Counted from the stretch's first letter, positions 7,750-17,434 are shown. The stretch: DNA of 64,000 bases from Bryobacterales bacterium (GCA_003157745.1 PMKM01000142.1:15953-79952); one strand, 5' to 3'. Notes: generated from the letters alone by a model not told the origin. A program made the numbers and translations.

Positions 7750-8739
7750 ATGATTAAGGTAGAAGGTCTCACCAAGCGATACGCACGCACCGTCGCGGTG
7801 GACAACATTTCATTCGAGGTCGAGAAGGGGCAAATCGTCGGTTTCCTGGGGCCCAATGGCGCCGGGAAGACTACCACGATGCGAGTGCTGACGTGCTTTC
7901 TGCCCCCCACGGCAGGCACCGCCACGGTCGCCGGCTACGACGTTCAGACGCACCCGATCGAGGTGAAAAGGCGCATCGGCTACCTGCCGGAATCGCCGCC
8001 CCTGTACCCGGAGATGGAGGTGGATGAGTACCTCGAATTCACCGGCAAGCTGAAGGGCATTAGCTCAGCCGATATTAAGAAGCGGGTGGACGAAGTGGTC
8101 GGCCGCTGCGCCATTGGCGATGTGCGGAAGAAGTTGATTGGCAAGCTCTCCAAGGGCTACCGGCAGCGCGTCGGCCTGGCGCAGGCGATCATTCACAACC
8201 CGGACGTGCTGATTCTGGATGAGCCGACCTCGGGTCTCGATCCCAAGCAGATTATCGAAATCCGGGAGTTGCTCAAGTCTCTGGCGGGCAATCACACCAT
8301 CATTCTGAGTACGCACATTCTCTCGGAAGTCGAGCACTCCTGCGAACGCGTCATCATTATTAGCGCGGGCAAGCTGGTCGCTATCGATTCGGTGGCGAAT
8401 CTCACGAACCGCCTGCGCGGCAGCGAATCGGTGGCGCTCGAAGTCGAGGCGACCGCCGGCACACCGGACCCGACCGACGTGCAACAGCGCCTGGAGAAGG
8501 TGGCCGGCGTGAGCCGCGTGGTGATGAAGGATTCCAGGAGCGGCCGACTGACGTTCGAGGTGGAGAGCCTGCAGGGGCGGCAGATCCGCCCCGAGTTGGC
8601 GCGCAGCGTGGTCACCGCCGGTTGGAACTTGAGCGAATTGCGCCCGGTCGGGCTCAGCCTGGAAGAGGTCTTCCTGCAACTGACTGCGGCCGAGACAAAG
8701 GGCGGCGCGCCCGCGGAAAGCGAGGCAGCAAAGCAATGA
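7750..8739 (+). CDS. ABC transporter ATP-binding protein, GldA-like
   Basis: 329 aa. Walker A GPNGAGKT (34-41), Q-loop region YLPESPPLYPEM, signature LSKGYRQR, Walker B VLILDEPTSGLD and the H-loop ISTHILSE variant LSTHILSE. The C-terminal 100 residues form the regulatory tail typical of GldA/NatA-type ATPases. With the following permease and GldG-like protein it forms the exporter type known from the gliding-motility Gld complex and widespread in non-gliding bacteria, so motility should not be inferred. Cargo unknown. Stop codon overlaps the permease start. Confidence 0.92.
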   Translation: MIKVEGLTKRYARTVAVDNISFEVEKGQIVGFLGPNGAGKTTTMRVLTCFLPPTAGTATVAGYDVQTHPIEVKRRIGYLPESPPLYPEMEVDEYLEFTGKLKGISSADIKKRVDEVVGRCAIGDVRKKLIGKLSKGYRQRVGLAQAIIHNPDVLILDEPTSGLDPKQIIEIRELLKSLAGNHTIILSTHILSEVEHSCERVIIISAGKLVAIDSVANLTNRLRGSESVALEVEATAGTPDPTDVQQRLEKVAGVSRVVMKDSRSGRLTFEVESLQGRQIRPELARSVVTAGWNLSELRPVGLSLEEVFLQLTAAETKGGAPAESEAAKQ

Positions 8740-9503
8740 GGTTAGTCTTCCTGATCTGCAAGAAAGAATTTAAGGGTTACTTCGTTTCGCCCATCGCGTA
8801 CCTACTGATGGCGCTCTTCGGATTGATCTTCGGTTTCGCGCTCTTCACCGCGACGCGCGACGTAGTGCGGATGGGATTCCAGGCGCAGATGATGGGCCAG
8901 GCGCAACCAGTCAATCTGAATGACATGATCATCCGCCCGCTGCTGGGATTCGCCAGCACTATCTCGCTGTTTTTGATCCCCATGATCACCATGCGGTTGA
9001 TCGCCGAAGAGAAGAAGACCGGCACCATCGAGTTACTGCTCACTTCGCCCGTGAGAGACATCCAGATCATCTTAGGCAAGTGGACCGCGGCCATGTTGCT
9101 CTATCTCTGCATCCTGGGCATGTCGGTGATCGATATCGCCATGTTGTTCGCCTGGGGCAAGCCCGATTGGAAGCCCGTGGTGGTGGCATATCTCGGTCTG
9201 ATCCTGCAAGGCGGCTGCCTATTGGCGATCGGCGAGTTCATCTCTACTCTCACCAAGAACCAGATCATCGCCGGCGGCGTGACCTTCTTCGTTTGCCTGC
9301 TGCTGTGGGTGCTGAGCTGGTCGACGGCTTTCGATAGCGGCGCCACGTCGCAAGTGATCAACTACGTGTCCATCGTTACTCACTTCGAGAACTTCTCTAA
9401 GGGCATACTGGACTTCAAGGACCTCGTCTTTTACCTGTCGATGATTTTCTTTTCGCTGTTCATAACTTCGCGATCGATGGAATCGCTGCGGTGGAGGAGC
9501 TAA
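8736..9503 (+). CDS. ABC-2 type permease, GldF-like
   Basis: 255 aa with six predicted membrane helices, beginning FVSPIAYLLMALFGLIFGFALF. The conserved ABC-2 segment ITMRLIAEEKKTGTIELLLTSPV follows the second helix pair, a motif shared by GldF/NatB/DrrB-type permeases. ATG at 8736 overlaps the stop of the ATPase gene (ATGA), fixing the start. Forms the membrane half of the transporter with the ATPase upstream and the GldG-like protein two bases downstream. Confidence 0.9.
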   Translation: MRLVFLICKKEFKGYFVSPIAYLLMALFGLIFGFALFTATRDVVRMGFQAQMMGQAQPVNLNDMIIRPLLGFASTISLFLIPMITMRLIAEEKKTGTIELLLTSPVRDIQIILGKWTAAMLLYLCILGMSVIDIAMLFAWGKPDWKPVVVAYLGLILQGGCLLAIGEFISTLTKNQIIAGGVTFFVCLLLWVLSWSTAFDSGATSQVINYVSIVTHFENFSKGILDFKDLVFYLSMIFFSLFITSRSMESLRWRS

Positions 9504-9504
9504 C

Positions 9505-10950
9505 ATGGCGGCTAACTGGCTCAAAGCGCGGCAAACCAAGTACGGCGCGTACGTCGCAGTTTATATTCTCGTCGTCCTCGCCATTCTTGGCGCGGTGAAC
9601 TTCCTCGCGAATCGCTACGATAAGTCGTACGATTCGACCAAGAACAAGCAGTACAGTCTTTCCGACCAGACCATTAAGATCGTCAAGGATCTGAAGAACA
9701 ACGTTCGCATGGTCTATTTCGGCGACACCGGCAGTTTCCCGAACGCGCGCGATTTGCTGGACCGGTACTCGTCGCTCTCTACTAAACTGCTCGTCGAGTA
9801 TATCGATCCGAACAAGAAACCAACACTGGCCAAGGCCGCCGGTTTCCGTCCGGATTCACAGGTGGTGGTCGAGAGTGGCCCGCGCCACGAGGGCGCCAAG
9901 AGCCTGACGGAAGAGGAAGTCACGGGCGCGTTGATTCGCGCCTTGAAGACCGGTGAGCGGAACGTCTGCTTCCTGACCGGGGCGGGCGAACACTCGATCG
10001 ACGATCAGGAGCGCGAGGGGTTGTCGTATCTCAAGACGCTGCTGGAGCGAGACAACTATAAGTCGCGCGCCGTTTCTCTCAAACCCGCCGCCGCGGCCGA
10101 CTCCGCCAAACCCGATGACGCCAAGAGCGTTCAGATCGGGCAGGCCGCGCCATCCGCACCAGTTGAGATTCCCAAAGATTGCACGGTGCTGGTGGACGCA
10201 GGGCCCACAGCGGACTATCCGGCGCCTGTGGTAGCGGCCATCAAGGGCTACGTCGAAAACGGCGGTCGCGCTATCTTCATGTTCGACAATGTGCTCCACA
10301 TCGGCCGCTCCGAACCTGCCGCGCCCAACGATGAATTAACTACTCTGCTTGCGAGCTGGGGTGTTACCGTCAACAAAGACCTGGTGCTCGACTTAGGCGG
10401 CCTGGGACAGATCTTCGGCTTCGGTCCGGAGATCCCCGTGGTGCTGCAATATGAGCAGCACCCGATTACGCAGCCGCTCACCCGGGTTCCCACTGCATTC
10501 CCACTGACCCGGTCGCTCGATATCAAGTCCGAAGGCAGGGCTTCCGTGAGTAAGTTGGTGGCAACCGGCGAGGATAGTCTCGCCGTCACCGAGATCGGGC
10601 CCGGCGGCGCGGTGGATCCGAAGAAAGGCAAGAAAGGACCACTGACTCTGGTGGCCGCGGGAACTTACTCCGGTACCAAGCAGGGCCGCTTTGTGGTAAG
10701 TGGTACTTCGATATGGGCCGGCAATAGCCTGGCCGGTTCGCGCCAACTCGGCAACCGCGATCTGTTCGTCAATGCAGTGAACTGGCTGGCGTCCGACGAA
10801 GACCTGATTTCCATTCGTCCCAAGGCGCCCGAAGATCAGGCGTTGAACGTCGGCGGGCAGCGGCTCACACTGATGGCTTGGTTCAGCATCTGCATTTTCC
10901 CATTGACGGTGGTGCTGTTCGGTCTGGCCACGTGGTGGAAGCGGAGGTAA
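9505..10950 (+). CDS. GldG-like ABC-associated protein
   Basis: 481 aa. N-terminal membrane helix (YVAVYILVVLAILGAVNFLA), then the GldG family opening NRYDKSYDSTKNKQYSLSDQT. A large extracytoplasmic domain (ABC-type uncharacterised transport domain) contains the EEEVTGALIRALKTGERNVCFLTGAGEHSIDD block, and a C-terminal helix (MAWFSICIFPLTVVLFGLATWW) is followed by KRR. This two-helix topology is standard for the family. Spacing to both neighbours is 1-3 bases, so it is one transcript. Confidence 0.85.
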   Translation: MAANWLKARQTKYGAYVAVYILVVLAILGAVNFLANRYDKSYDSTKNKQYSLSDQTIKIVKDLKNNVRMVYFGDTGSFPNARDLLDRYSSLSTKLLVEYIDPNKKPTLAKAAGFRPDSQVVVESGPRHEGAKSLTEEEVTGALIRALKTGERNVCFLTGAGEHSIDDQEREGLSYLKTLLERDNYKSRAVSLKPAAAADSAKPDDAKSVQIGQAAPSAPVEIPKDCTVLVDAGPTADYPAPVVAAIKGYVENGGRAIFMFDNVLHIGRSEPAAPNDELTTLLASWGVTVNKDLVLDLGGLGQIFGFGPEIPVVLQYEQHPITQPLTRVPTAFPLTRSLDIKSEGRASVSKLVATGEDSLAVTEIGPGGAVDPKKGKKGPLTLVAAGTYSGTKQGRFVVSGTSIWAGNSLAGSRQLGNRDLFVNAVNWLASDEDLISIRPKAPEDQALNVGGQRLTLMAWFSICIFPLTVVLFGLATWWKRR

Positions 10951-10953
10951 CCG

Positions 10954-12279
10954 ATGAAGCCGAAGGGACTACTGATCGCCGTCGTTCTTTTGGCTGTGCT
11001 AGGCGGCGGCGTCTGGTACTCGAACAAGAAGCAAGCGGAAAAAGACAAGGCGCCCGCCGGCGATGCGAGTCTTAAGATCGTGTCGATTCCGGAAAACCGT
11101 TTCCGCGAAATCCGCCTGACCAAAGCCGGGGCGGAACCGATCGTTCTCAATCGCGAGAGCGGTAAGTGGGCGATTGTCGCGCCGCAGCCGTTTCCGGCCG
11201 ATCCCGAGACTGCGGCAACGCTGGTATCGGCGCTCTCTTCGGTGAACGCCGAAAAGACTATCGCGGATAACTCGGCGGACCTGGCTGGGTTCGGCCTCGC
11301 TAGCCCAGCCTTTCTGGTGCAGGTGATTGAGAAGGACGGCAAGCGGGTCGAACTGTCGGTTGGCGACGACACACCGACGAACTCCGGTTCCTATGCGAGG
11401 GTGTCCGGCGACCCGCACGTGTACGCAGTCGCCGGCTTCCTCAAGACTAGCGTCGATAAGACCGTCAACGACCTGCGCGATAAACGGCTGTTGATCTTCG
11501 ATGCCGACAAACTGACGCGGGTGAAATTGGCCGCCAAGGGCCCGGCAATCGTATTCGGCAAGAACGGGCAGAACGAGTGGCAGATTGTGGAGCCGCGTCC
11601 ATTGCGCGCCGATAGCGGCCAGGTGGATGTGCTGCTCGGCAAGCTACGCGACGCCAAGATGGATCTCTCAGCGTCTACCGAAGAAGCGGCCAAGCAGTTC
11701 GCCGCTGCCACAACGGTGGCGCTCGCGCTGGTTACGGATAGCTCCGGTGCGCAAGCCATGGAAGTCCGCAAGGGTAAGGATAATAACTACTATGCCCGCA
11801 GTTCCACGGGGCCCAGTGTTTATAAGATCGCTGCCGACGCGGCCGAAGGGCTGAACAAGGGCTTGGACGATTTCCGCAATAAGAAGCTGTTCGATTTCGA
11901 CTTCAGCGATCCCACTAAGCTGGACATTAAGAACGGCACCGCCGCTCCAGTGACTTACTTGAAGTCCGGCGATAAGTGGCTCGCGGGACCGAAGAGCCTG
12001 GATAACGCGAGCGTACAGAATCTGATCGATAAGCTGCGCGATTTGACGGCCAGTAAGTTCGTCGAACAGGGCACTGGCCAGCCGGTGTTCGAAGCGGGCG
12101 TCACGTCGAACAACGGCAAGCGGAACGAACGCGTGATCGTGAGCAAGCAGGGCGACAAATATTTGGCGCAACGGGAAGGCGAGCCGAGCATCTATGAATT
12201 GGATGCCAAATCCGTGGACGATCTCGAAAGAGCCGCGACGGACGTGAAGGAAGCCGCGACGGCGCCGAAGAAGAAGTAG
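10954..12279 (+). CDS. DUF4340 domain protein of the ABC operon
   Basis: 441 aa. Single N-terminal membrane anchor (LLIAVVLLAVLGGGVWYS) and a periplasmic region with three related blocks starting around residues 45, 180 and 320 (for example FREIRLTKAG, LTRVKLAAKG, PTKLDIKNG), each followed by a Trp-containing strand (KWAIVAPQPF, EWQIVEPRPL, KWLAGPKSL). This repetition is what DUF4340 shows. It regularly follows GldG-like genes. No enzymatic motif seen. Last gene of the operon; a hairpin follows 50 bases on. Confidence 0.85.
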   Translation: MKPKGLLIAVVLLAVLGGGVWYSNKKQAEKDKAPAGDASLKIVSIPENRFREIRLTKAGAEPIVLNRESGKWAIVAPQPFPADPETAATLVSALSSVNAEKTIADNSADLAGFGLASPAFLVQVIEKDGKRVELSVGDDTPTNSGSYARVSGDPHVYAVAGFLKTSVDKTVNDLRDKRLLIFDADKLTRVKLAAKGPAIVFGKNGQNEWQIVEPRPLRADSGQVDVLLGKLRDAKMDLSASTEEAAKQFAAATTVALALVTDSSGAQAMEVRKGKDNNYYARSSTGPSVYKIAADAAEGLNKGLDDFRNKKLFDFDFSDPTKLDIKNGTAAPVTYLKSGDKWLAGPKSLDNASVQNLIDKLRDLTASKFVEQGTGQPVFEAGVTSNNGKRNERVIVSKQGDKYLAQREGEPSIYELDAKSVDDLERAATDVKEAATAPKKK

Positions 12280-12310
12280 CCGGCGTTTCCGTTTGCCGAT
12301 CAGCCGCTTC

Positions 12311-12350
12311 ACCGCTCCCTAACGGTCGCGGCTCCGAAAGGAATCGGAGC
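12311..12350 (+). repeat. Interspersed ACCGCTCCCT element carrying a hairpin
   Basis: The sequence at 12311-12337 recurs with few changes at 47570-47595 (shared core: ACCGCTCCCT, then GGTCGCGGCTCCGA). In this copy it ends in a perfect 7-bp stem GCTCCGA/TCGGAGC (12331-12337 and 12344-12350). It lies just after the ABC operon and could act as a terminator-like structure, although no T-run follows. Confidence 0.5.
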
Positions 12351-12412
12351 GGCGGCAGTCGATCGAATTGGCTACGTCGTGACGTACTTTTGGCTGGCGC
12401 GATTGGGAACCC

Positions 12413-13741
12413 ATGAACGGTCTTCTCACCGATCTTTACGAACTGACCATGGCGGCCGGGTACTTCGAGGCCGGTAAGAGCGCTGAAATCGCCACCTTCG
12501 AGTTTGGCATTCGACGCCTTCCGCCCAATCGGAACTACGTCCTTGCCGCTGGATTGCCGCAGGCGGTGGATTACCTGCTGAATCTCGGCTTCGCAGGCGA
12601 GGAGATCGACTACCTGCGCGGCTTACCGCAGTTCGCCCGCGCGCCCGGCAAGTTCTTCGAGTACCTCCGGGGCTTTCGTTTCACGGGCGATTTGTTCGCC
12701 GTGCCTGAGGGGACGCCGCTGTTCGCCGGCGAGCCGCTGCTGACCGTTCGTGCGCCCATTATCGAAGCGCAGGTGCCGGAAACTTACCTGCTTTCCGCCG
12801 TGAGTTTCCAGACCCTGGTCGCCAGCAAGGCGGCGCGCGTGGTGGCCGCTGCCGGCGGGCGCCCGGTGATCGAATTCGGCTCGCGCCGCGCGCACACCCC
12901 CGAAGCCGGCGTGCTCGGCGCGCGCGCGGCATACCTGGGCGGCTGCACGTCCACCAGCAACATCCTCGCCGGTTTCCGTTTTTCGATTCCGGTTGCCGGC
13001 ACCGCCGGTCACTCGTGGGTGATGTCGTTCACCTGCGAGGATGCGGCATTCCGCAAACTGCAAAGCGCGCTGGGCGAGCACGCGGTGCAACTTTTGGACA
13101 CTTACGACATTGCCGGGGCCGCGCGGCGCGTGGCGGCGCTGGGTGCGCCGCTCGCGGGCGTGCGCATCGACAGCGGCGATTTTCTCTCGAACGCGCGGCA
13201 GGTGCGCGCGATTCTCGACGAGGCCGGCCTCGGCGCGGCCCGTATCATGGTGAGCGGCGACCTGGACGAGTATCGCATTCGCGAGTTGCTTGCCGCGGGT
13301 GCGCCGATCGATTCCTTCGGCGTGGGCACGCAGATCGCCGTTTCCGCCGATGCGCCCTCGCTGAGCGGCGTTTATAAACTGGTGGAACTGGAGATCGGCG
13401 GCATTAAGCGCTACACGGCTAAGTACAGCGACGACAAGAGCACGATTCCCGGCGCCAAGCAGATCTTCCGCGACGTAGCGCGCGACGTGGTGGCGCGCTC
13501 CGGAGAATGTGGGCGCGGCGAAGCGCTGCTGCGGCCGGTGATCCTCGGTGGCCGCCTGATCGAGCCGCTGCCTTCGCTCGAAGAGGCGCGCACGCGGGCG
13601 CGCGAATCCGTGGCGCGCCTGGCGCCCGCGCTGCGCCAACTGGAAACGACGGACCCGTGGCCAGCGATCTACAGCCGCGAATTGCGCGCGCTCGCGGAGC
13701 AAACGCGGCTGAACCTGCTGGGGACGGCGCCGGTCGCATGA
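12413..13741 (+). CDS. pncB: Nicotinate phosphoribosyltransferase
   Basis: 442 aa. Converts nicotinate and PRPP to nicotinate mononucleotide in NAD salvage. Seen: N-terminal LLTDLYELTMAAGYF, the active-site EFGSRRAHTPEAG with the His used for phosphorylation in this family, GCTSTSNILA, VRIDSGDF and the phosphate-binding ISVSGDLDEYRI-like stretch (IMVSGDLDEYRI), then GVGTQ. Length is normal for the shorter PncB form. Stop overlaps the nicotinamidase start (ATGA), coupling the two NAD-salvage steps. Confidence 0.93.
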   Translation: MNGLLTDLYELTMAAGYFEAGKSAEIATFEFGIRRLPPNRNYVLAAGLPQAVDYLLNLGFAGEEIDYLRGLPQFARAPGKFFEYLRGFRFTGDLFAVPEGTPLFAGEPLLTVRAPIIEAQVPETYLLSAVSFQTLVASKAARVVAAAGGRPVIEFGSRRAHTPEAGVLGARAAYLGGCTSTSNILAGFRFSIPVAGTAGHSWVMSFTCEDAAFRKLQSALGEHAVQLLDTYDIAGAARRVAALGAPLAGVRIDSGDFLSNARQVRAILDEAGLGAARIMVSGDLDEYRIRELLAAGAPIDSFGVGTQIAVSADAPSLSGVYKLVELEIGGIKRYTAKYSDDKSTIPGAKQIFRDVARDVVARSGECGRGEALLRPVILGGRLIEPLPSLEEARTRARESVARLAPALRQLETTDPWPAIYSRELRALAEQTRLNLLGTAPVA

Positions 13742-14331
13742 CGAGCGTGTTTTTCGATATCGATACGCAACTGGACTTCGTCAGTCCCGCCGGCGCTCTC
13801 TACGCGCCCGGCGCGGAGGGCGTTATCGCGGCCGTCGAGCGGCTCAATCGACATGCCGCTTCGCACGGTATCGTTATCGTCTCAACCACCGACGCGCACG
13901 CGGAGAACGACGTTGAATTCGCCGATTGGCCGCCACACTGTGTTGCCGGCTCGCTCGGCCAACGCAAGCCGCGAGCGACGCTGATCGACAAATCCGTCGT
14001 GGCGCCGAACCTGGACGTGCTGCCGGAAGTGGCCGGCGCGGCGCAGATCGTGATCGAAAAGCAGACGGTGAACATGTTCGAAGCGCGCACCGTTGCACCG
14101 TTGCTCGAGCGGCTTGGCGCGGACCGCTTCGTGGTCTACGGCGTGGTGACGGAAGTCTGCGTGTGGCACGCCGCGCGCGGTCTGCTGCGTTATGGCAAGC
14201 CGGTCGCGGTGGTGACCGACGCCGTTCATGCCTTCCGCCCGGACAGCGGCGAGAGGGCGCTCGCGGAATTGCGCGCCGCCGGAGCCGCACTCGTATCCAT
14301 CGGCGACGTGCTCGCGTCTTCTCACGCGTAG
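13738..14331 (+). CDS. pncA: Nicotinamidase (isochorismatase-like hydrolase)
   Basis: 197 aa. Deamidates nicotinamide to nicotinate, the substrate of the PncB encoded just upstream. Candidate triad: Asp9 (IDTQLDF), Lys108 (EKQTVNMFE) and nucleophile Cys141 (VVTEVCVWHAARGLL). Metal site residues Asp52 and His54 lie in TTDAHAENDVEF. The TVNMFE and VTEVCV blocks are typical of PncA rather than other isochorismatases, and the operon supports this. Start fixed by ATGA overlap at 13738. Confidence 0.9.
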   Translation: MTSVFFDIDTQLDFVSPAGALYAPGAEGVIAAVERLNRHAASHGIVIVSTTDAHAENDVEFADWPPHCVAGSLGQRKPRATLIDKSVVAPNLDVLPEVAGAAQIVIEKQTVNMFEARTVAPLLERLGADRFVVYGVVTEVCVWHAARGLLRYGKPVAVVTDAVHAFRPDSGERALAELRAAGAALVSIGDVLASSHA

Positions 14332-14376
14332 CATCCGGGCGTGCGCGCGAGCCAGCGGTTAAGGAGACTGTAGCGC

Positions 14377-14382
14377 TATAAT
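14377..14382 (+). promoter_or_regulatory. Possible -10 element upstream of the sugar symporter gene
   Basis: Perfect TATAAT at 14377-14382, 93 bases before the start at 14476. No good -35 hexamer lies 16-18 bases upstream, so it would need an activator or be fortuitous. Confidence 0.25.
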
Positions 14383-14475
14383 GATGTCGTTCCGCGAGGT
14401 CGAACCGGCACGCGGAAGCCGCTCGCCGCCGTTCGACCGGCCCACACCATGAAGTCTCTCCGATAAGGTTGTGAT

Positions 14476-15804
14476 ATGAATCTGAGCGCCCTTCCAGAAG
14501 CGAACCGGGCCATCGACGGTCATCCGGTCCGCCATAAGTTGTTGGCACCCGAAAATCTGGTGCCGTTCGCGCTGGTGACGGCGCTGTTCTTCTTATGGGG
14601 CATTCCCAACAATCTGAATGACGTCCTGATCCGGCAGTTCATGAAGTCGTTCGAGATCACTCGCTTCAAAGCGGGCCTCGTGCAATCGGCTTTTTACATG
14701 GGCTACTTCCTGTTATCGATGCCCGCCGCGCTGGTCATGCGCCGGTTTGGTTATAAGACGGGATTAGTCACAGGGCTGTTTCTCTTTGCCTGCGGCACGT
14801 GGCTGTTCTGGCCGGCGGCGATTGTCGGGCAATACGGGTTCTTTCTCCTGGCGCTGTTCGTCATCGCCAGCGGACTGGCTTTTCTAGAGACTGGCGCCAA
14901 CCCGTTTATCTCGCAGTTGGGCGATCCCGATACTTCGGAACGGCGGCTGAACTTCGCCCAGGCGTTCAACCCGATCGGCGCGATCAGTGGCGCACTCATT
15001 GGCACGATCTTCATTTTTTCCGGCGTCGAACTGAAGCCGGCGCAGGTTGCCGACATGAAGATAGCCGGTACCTGGCAGCCCTATCTGCACCATGAGACGA
15101 TGCGCGTGATCACGCCCTATCTCGTGCTCGGGTCGCTCGTGTTCCTGTGGGCGCTGCTGATTCTGCGCACGCGATTTCCCAAGGTGGTGGGAGAGACCAC
15201 GTCTCATGCCGCGACCGAGCATGGCCGCTTCCGCGACTTATTCCGGCATCCACATTTCGTGCTGGCGGTAGTCGCACAGTTCTTCTATGTCGGAGCGCAG
15301 GTGGGCACCTGGAGTTACTTCATCCAGTATGTCCAGGATTACACGCACCAGCCGGAGAAGGTGGCCGGTTACTTCCTCAGCGGAACTCTGGTAGCTTTCG
15401 GCGTGGGACGGTTCTCGGCGACCTGGTTCATGCAGTACATTCGTCCCAACGTATTAATGGGCACTTACAGCGTGATCAACGTGCTGCTGGTAGCGGTTGG
15501 CGTGTTACTGCCCGGATGGATCGGATTGTGGGCCATCTTCCTGACCAGTTTCTTCATGTCACTGATGTTCCCGACGATATTCGCGTTGGGTCTGAAGGGA
15601 CTTGGTCCGAACACAAAGATAGGCGGCTCTCTGATCGTGATGGCGATCATCGGCGGCGCCGTCTTCACGCCCGCGATGGGCCTGGTCTCGGAAGCCACCC
15701 ATAGCATGGCGACGGCGATGCTGGTTCCGCTGGCATGCTACGCATTCATCGCCTACTACGGCTTCGCCGGTTGCCGCATCGGACTTCCCAGGCAAGCAGG
15801 GTAG
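14476..15804 (+). CDS. Sugar:proton symporter, FucP-like major facilitator
   Basis: 442 aa with about 12 membrane helices. The segments ALFFLWGIPNNLNDVLIRQFMKSFEI, SAFYMGYFLLSMPAAL, FLETGANPFISQLGDP and LNFAQAFNPIGAI are diagnostic of the FHS (L-fucose permease) branch. Imports a monosaccharide with protons across the inner membrane. Fucose, glucose and galactose carriers share these motifs, so the sugar is not assigned. Stands alone between the NAD-salvage pair and the convergent EpsI gene. Confidence 0.88.
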   Translation: MNLSALPEANRAIDGHPVRHKLLAPENLVPFALVTALFFLWGIPNNLNDVLIRQFMKSFEITRFKAGLVQSAFYMGYFLLSMPAALVMRRFGYKTGLVTGLFLFACGTWLFWPAAIVGQYGFFLLALFVIASGLAFLETGANPFISQLGDPDTSERRLNFAQAFNPIGAISGALIGTIFIFSGVELKPAQVADMKIAGTWQPYLHHETMRVITPYLVLGSLVFLWALLILRTRFPKVVGETTSHAATEHGRFRDLFRHPHFVLAVVAQFFYVGAQVGTWSYFIQYVQDYTHQPEKVAGYFLSGTLVAFGVGRFSATWFMQYIRPNVLMGTYSVINVLLVAVGVLLPGWIGLWAIFLTSFFMSLMFPTIFALGLKGLGPNTKIGGSLIVMAIIGGAVFTPAMGLVSEATHSMATAMLVPLACYAFIAYYGFAGCRIGLPRQAG

Positions 15805-15808
15805 GTCG

Positions 15809-16456
15809 TCACGGCATCGCTTTCCGCAACAGCGGATACACGGCGCGGGCGAACCCGGCGGCGGTATCGGTCGCGGCCTGGCCTTGGCCGGGAAGCGACG
15901 GAACCACGATGCGCACGAGAGCGACATCGGTGCGATGGTAGCGAAGGGCGTCCACGAGAATCCACGATTTGGCTTCCCACTCTCCGGCAATCGCGCGGTG
16001 CGGCGTCTGATACCAATACAGAACGGCGGAACGAAAGCCGCCCTTCGAAACCAAATAGCGCGTTGCGTTCAACTCCCCGGCCGGCGTATCGATGCGCACG
16101 GCGCCGGTCGATTCCGGCAACCAACCGGCGCCGGGCAGGCACACGCGCGGCGAATGCGGCTGACGGTCGCCCTTGCTCTGTGAGTTGAACCACGCGATGA
16201 ACAAGTCGGCTTGCGAGGCCGGGCCGCCGGTGGTTTCCGAATAATACGAGCGATCGAGCAAGCGGTCGGCCCGAAGCTGCGCCTGCACGGCCGGGTCGAT
16301 CGAGAACTCGGCCGATTGGGTCCAAGGGCCGATCTGGTGCGGCAGCGCAGTCAGCTCGGGAGCCGCCGGCACGCGCTCGGCGTGCCCTGCCCACTGCACC
16401 GCGAACGCCTCGGCCAGCAGCAATGCGGGGACGAGAAGCTTCAGCGAATCACGCAT
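15809..16456 (-). CDS. EpsI-type exosortase companion protein (DUF3485)
   Basis: 215 aa. Hydrophobic N-terminus (LKLLVPALLLAEAFAVQWA), then the EpsI domain: LPHQIGPWTQSAEF, RSYYSETTG, LFIAWFNSQ and the conserved HSPRVCLPGAGW (Cys106). In other genomes this domain is fused to, or encoded beside, exosortase and supports EPS-linked export. Start at 16456 matches a membrane-anchored N-terminus and gives an 8-base overlap with the exosortase gene; the same frame extends upstream only as Arg-rich sequence inside that gene. Confidence 0.85.
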   Translation of the reverse strand: MRDSLKLLVPALLLAEAFAVQWAGHAERVPAAPELTALPHQIGPWTQSAEFSIDPAVQAQLRADRLLDRSYYSETTGGPASQADLFIAWFNSQSKGDRQPHSPRVCLPGAGWLPESTGAVRIDTPAGELNATRYLVSKGGFRSAVLYWYQTPHRAIAGEWEAKSWILVDALRYHRTDVALVRIVVPSLPGQGQAATDTAAGFARAVYPLLRKAMP

Positions 16457-17261
16457 GATGACGCGCACCCACCGCGTGGAATAATTGCCGTGCTGCGGCC
16501 AACACCGCCAGGCAGAGAAGAAAGATGACCGCGCCCATAGCGGCATGCGGCGTTCCGGAATCGAGCGTGGGAATGGCAGCCGAGGCAGCCACGCGCAGCG
16601 CGTTGGCCGCGATCGCCAACGGAACCGCCAATGCGAGCAGCGCAACGCGCATCCATGCCTTCGGATCGATCACATAGGCCAGCACCACCGCCATGAAGCC
16701 GAGCGGCAACAGGTAGCGGATTCCGCTGCACGCCTCGGCGACCGCGACACGATGCGCGCCGACCGCCAGAATATTCCCTTCGCGGATTACGCCGATTCCG
16801 ATGGCTGCCAGCAGTGCCGCCGCCATGCGGCTGGCGAGCAACTGCAACGGCAGCGTGACCAGGTTGTAGACAAACGCCAGCTTGGGCAGCATGAAGAGGC
16901 TGAGCAGGAGCGGAAAGACCCACGCGCGCAGGCGGCCGAAACCGGCCAGACACACGATCACGCCAACGGCGGACAGCCAGAGCGCCATCGAGGCGGCGAA
17001 CAATCCCACGCCCAGCACCGCCGCGAGGTGCAGGGCCGCGGCCGCGAGCAGCGGCGGGATGCCCCACCAACTCGGCCGCACCGGGACGGCGCGCCACCGG
17101 CCGCGTTCGTTCCAGACGACCCAGGCGACGACGAGCGGAACCAGGAAGCCGTGGCCCATGTCTTCGTCGTTCGACCACTGCGCGGCCATTCCACGGAGAG
17201 TCGGGAAGTGACAGGCGAGCAGGGCCAGCACGGCCGCCACGGCGGCCCAGCGAGACCTCAT
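16449..17261 (-). CDS. xrt: Exosortase (XrtA-type membrane transpeptidase)
   Basis: 270 aa, about eight membrane helices. The proposed catalytic residues are all visible: Cys178 in AEACSGIRYLLPL, Arg223 in ANALRVA and His239 in GTPHAAMG. The N-terminus has the usual DMGHGFLVPLV loop. Exosortases are thought to recognise PEP-CTERM-type signals (short Pro motif, membrane helix, Arg cluster), cut them, and attach the protein to the cell surface. Its EpsI partner is encoded immediately downstream, and candidate substrates with matching C-termini lie at 22.9-26.0 kb on the same strand. Confidence 0.93.
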   Translation of the reverse strand: MRSRWAAVAAVLALLACHFPTLRGMAAQWSNDEDMGHGFLVPLVVAWVVWNERGRWRAVPVRPSWWGIPPLLAAAALHLAAVLGVGLFAASMALWLSAVGVIVCLAGFGRLRAWVFPLLLSLFMLPKLAFVYNLVTLPLQLLASRMAAALLAAIGIGVIREGNILAVGAHRVAVAEACSGIRYLLPLGFMAVVLAYVIDPKAWMRVALLALAVPLAIAANALRVAASAAIPTLDSGTPHAAMGAVIFLLCLAVLAAARQLFHAVGARHHA

Positions 17262-17434
17262 GAACCTATTCTACTGTGCGAGAGAGAGCGCGCAGTGGGT
17301 GCGCGATCGGTCCGATCGAATTCCGGTCCACCGCGCAGAGGCTTCCATGAGAAGGCCGGTCGATGTCAAGCGAATTCAGTTGGGGGTGGCCTCTTGCATA
17401 ATGAGCGAAGCCTGCGGGGCCACGCGCCATCATC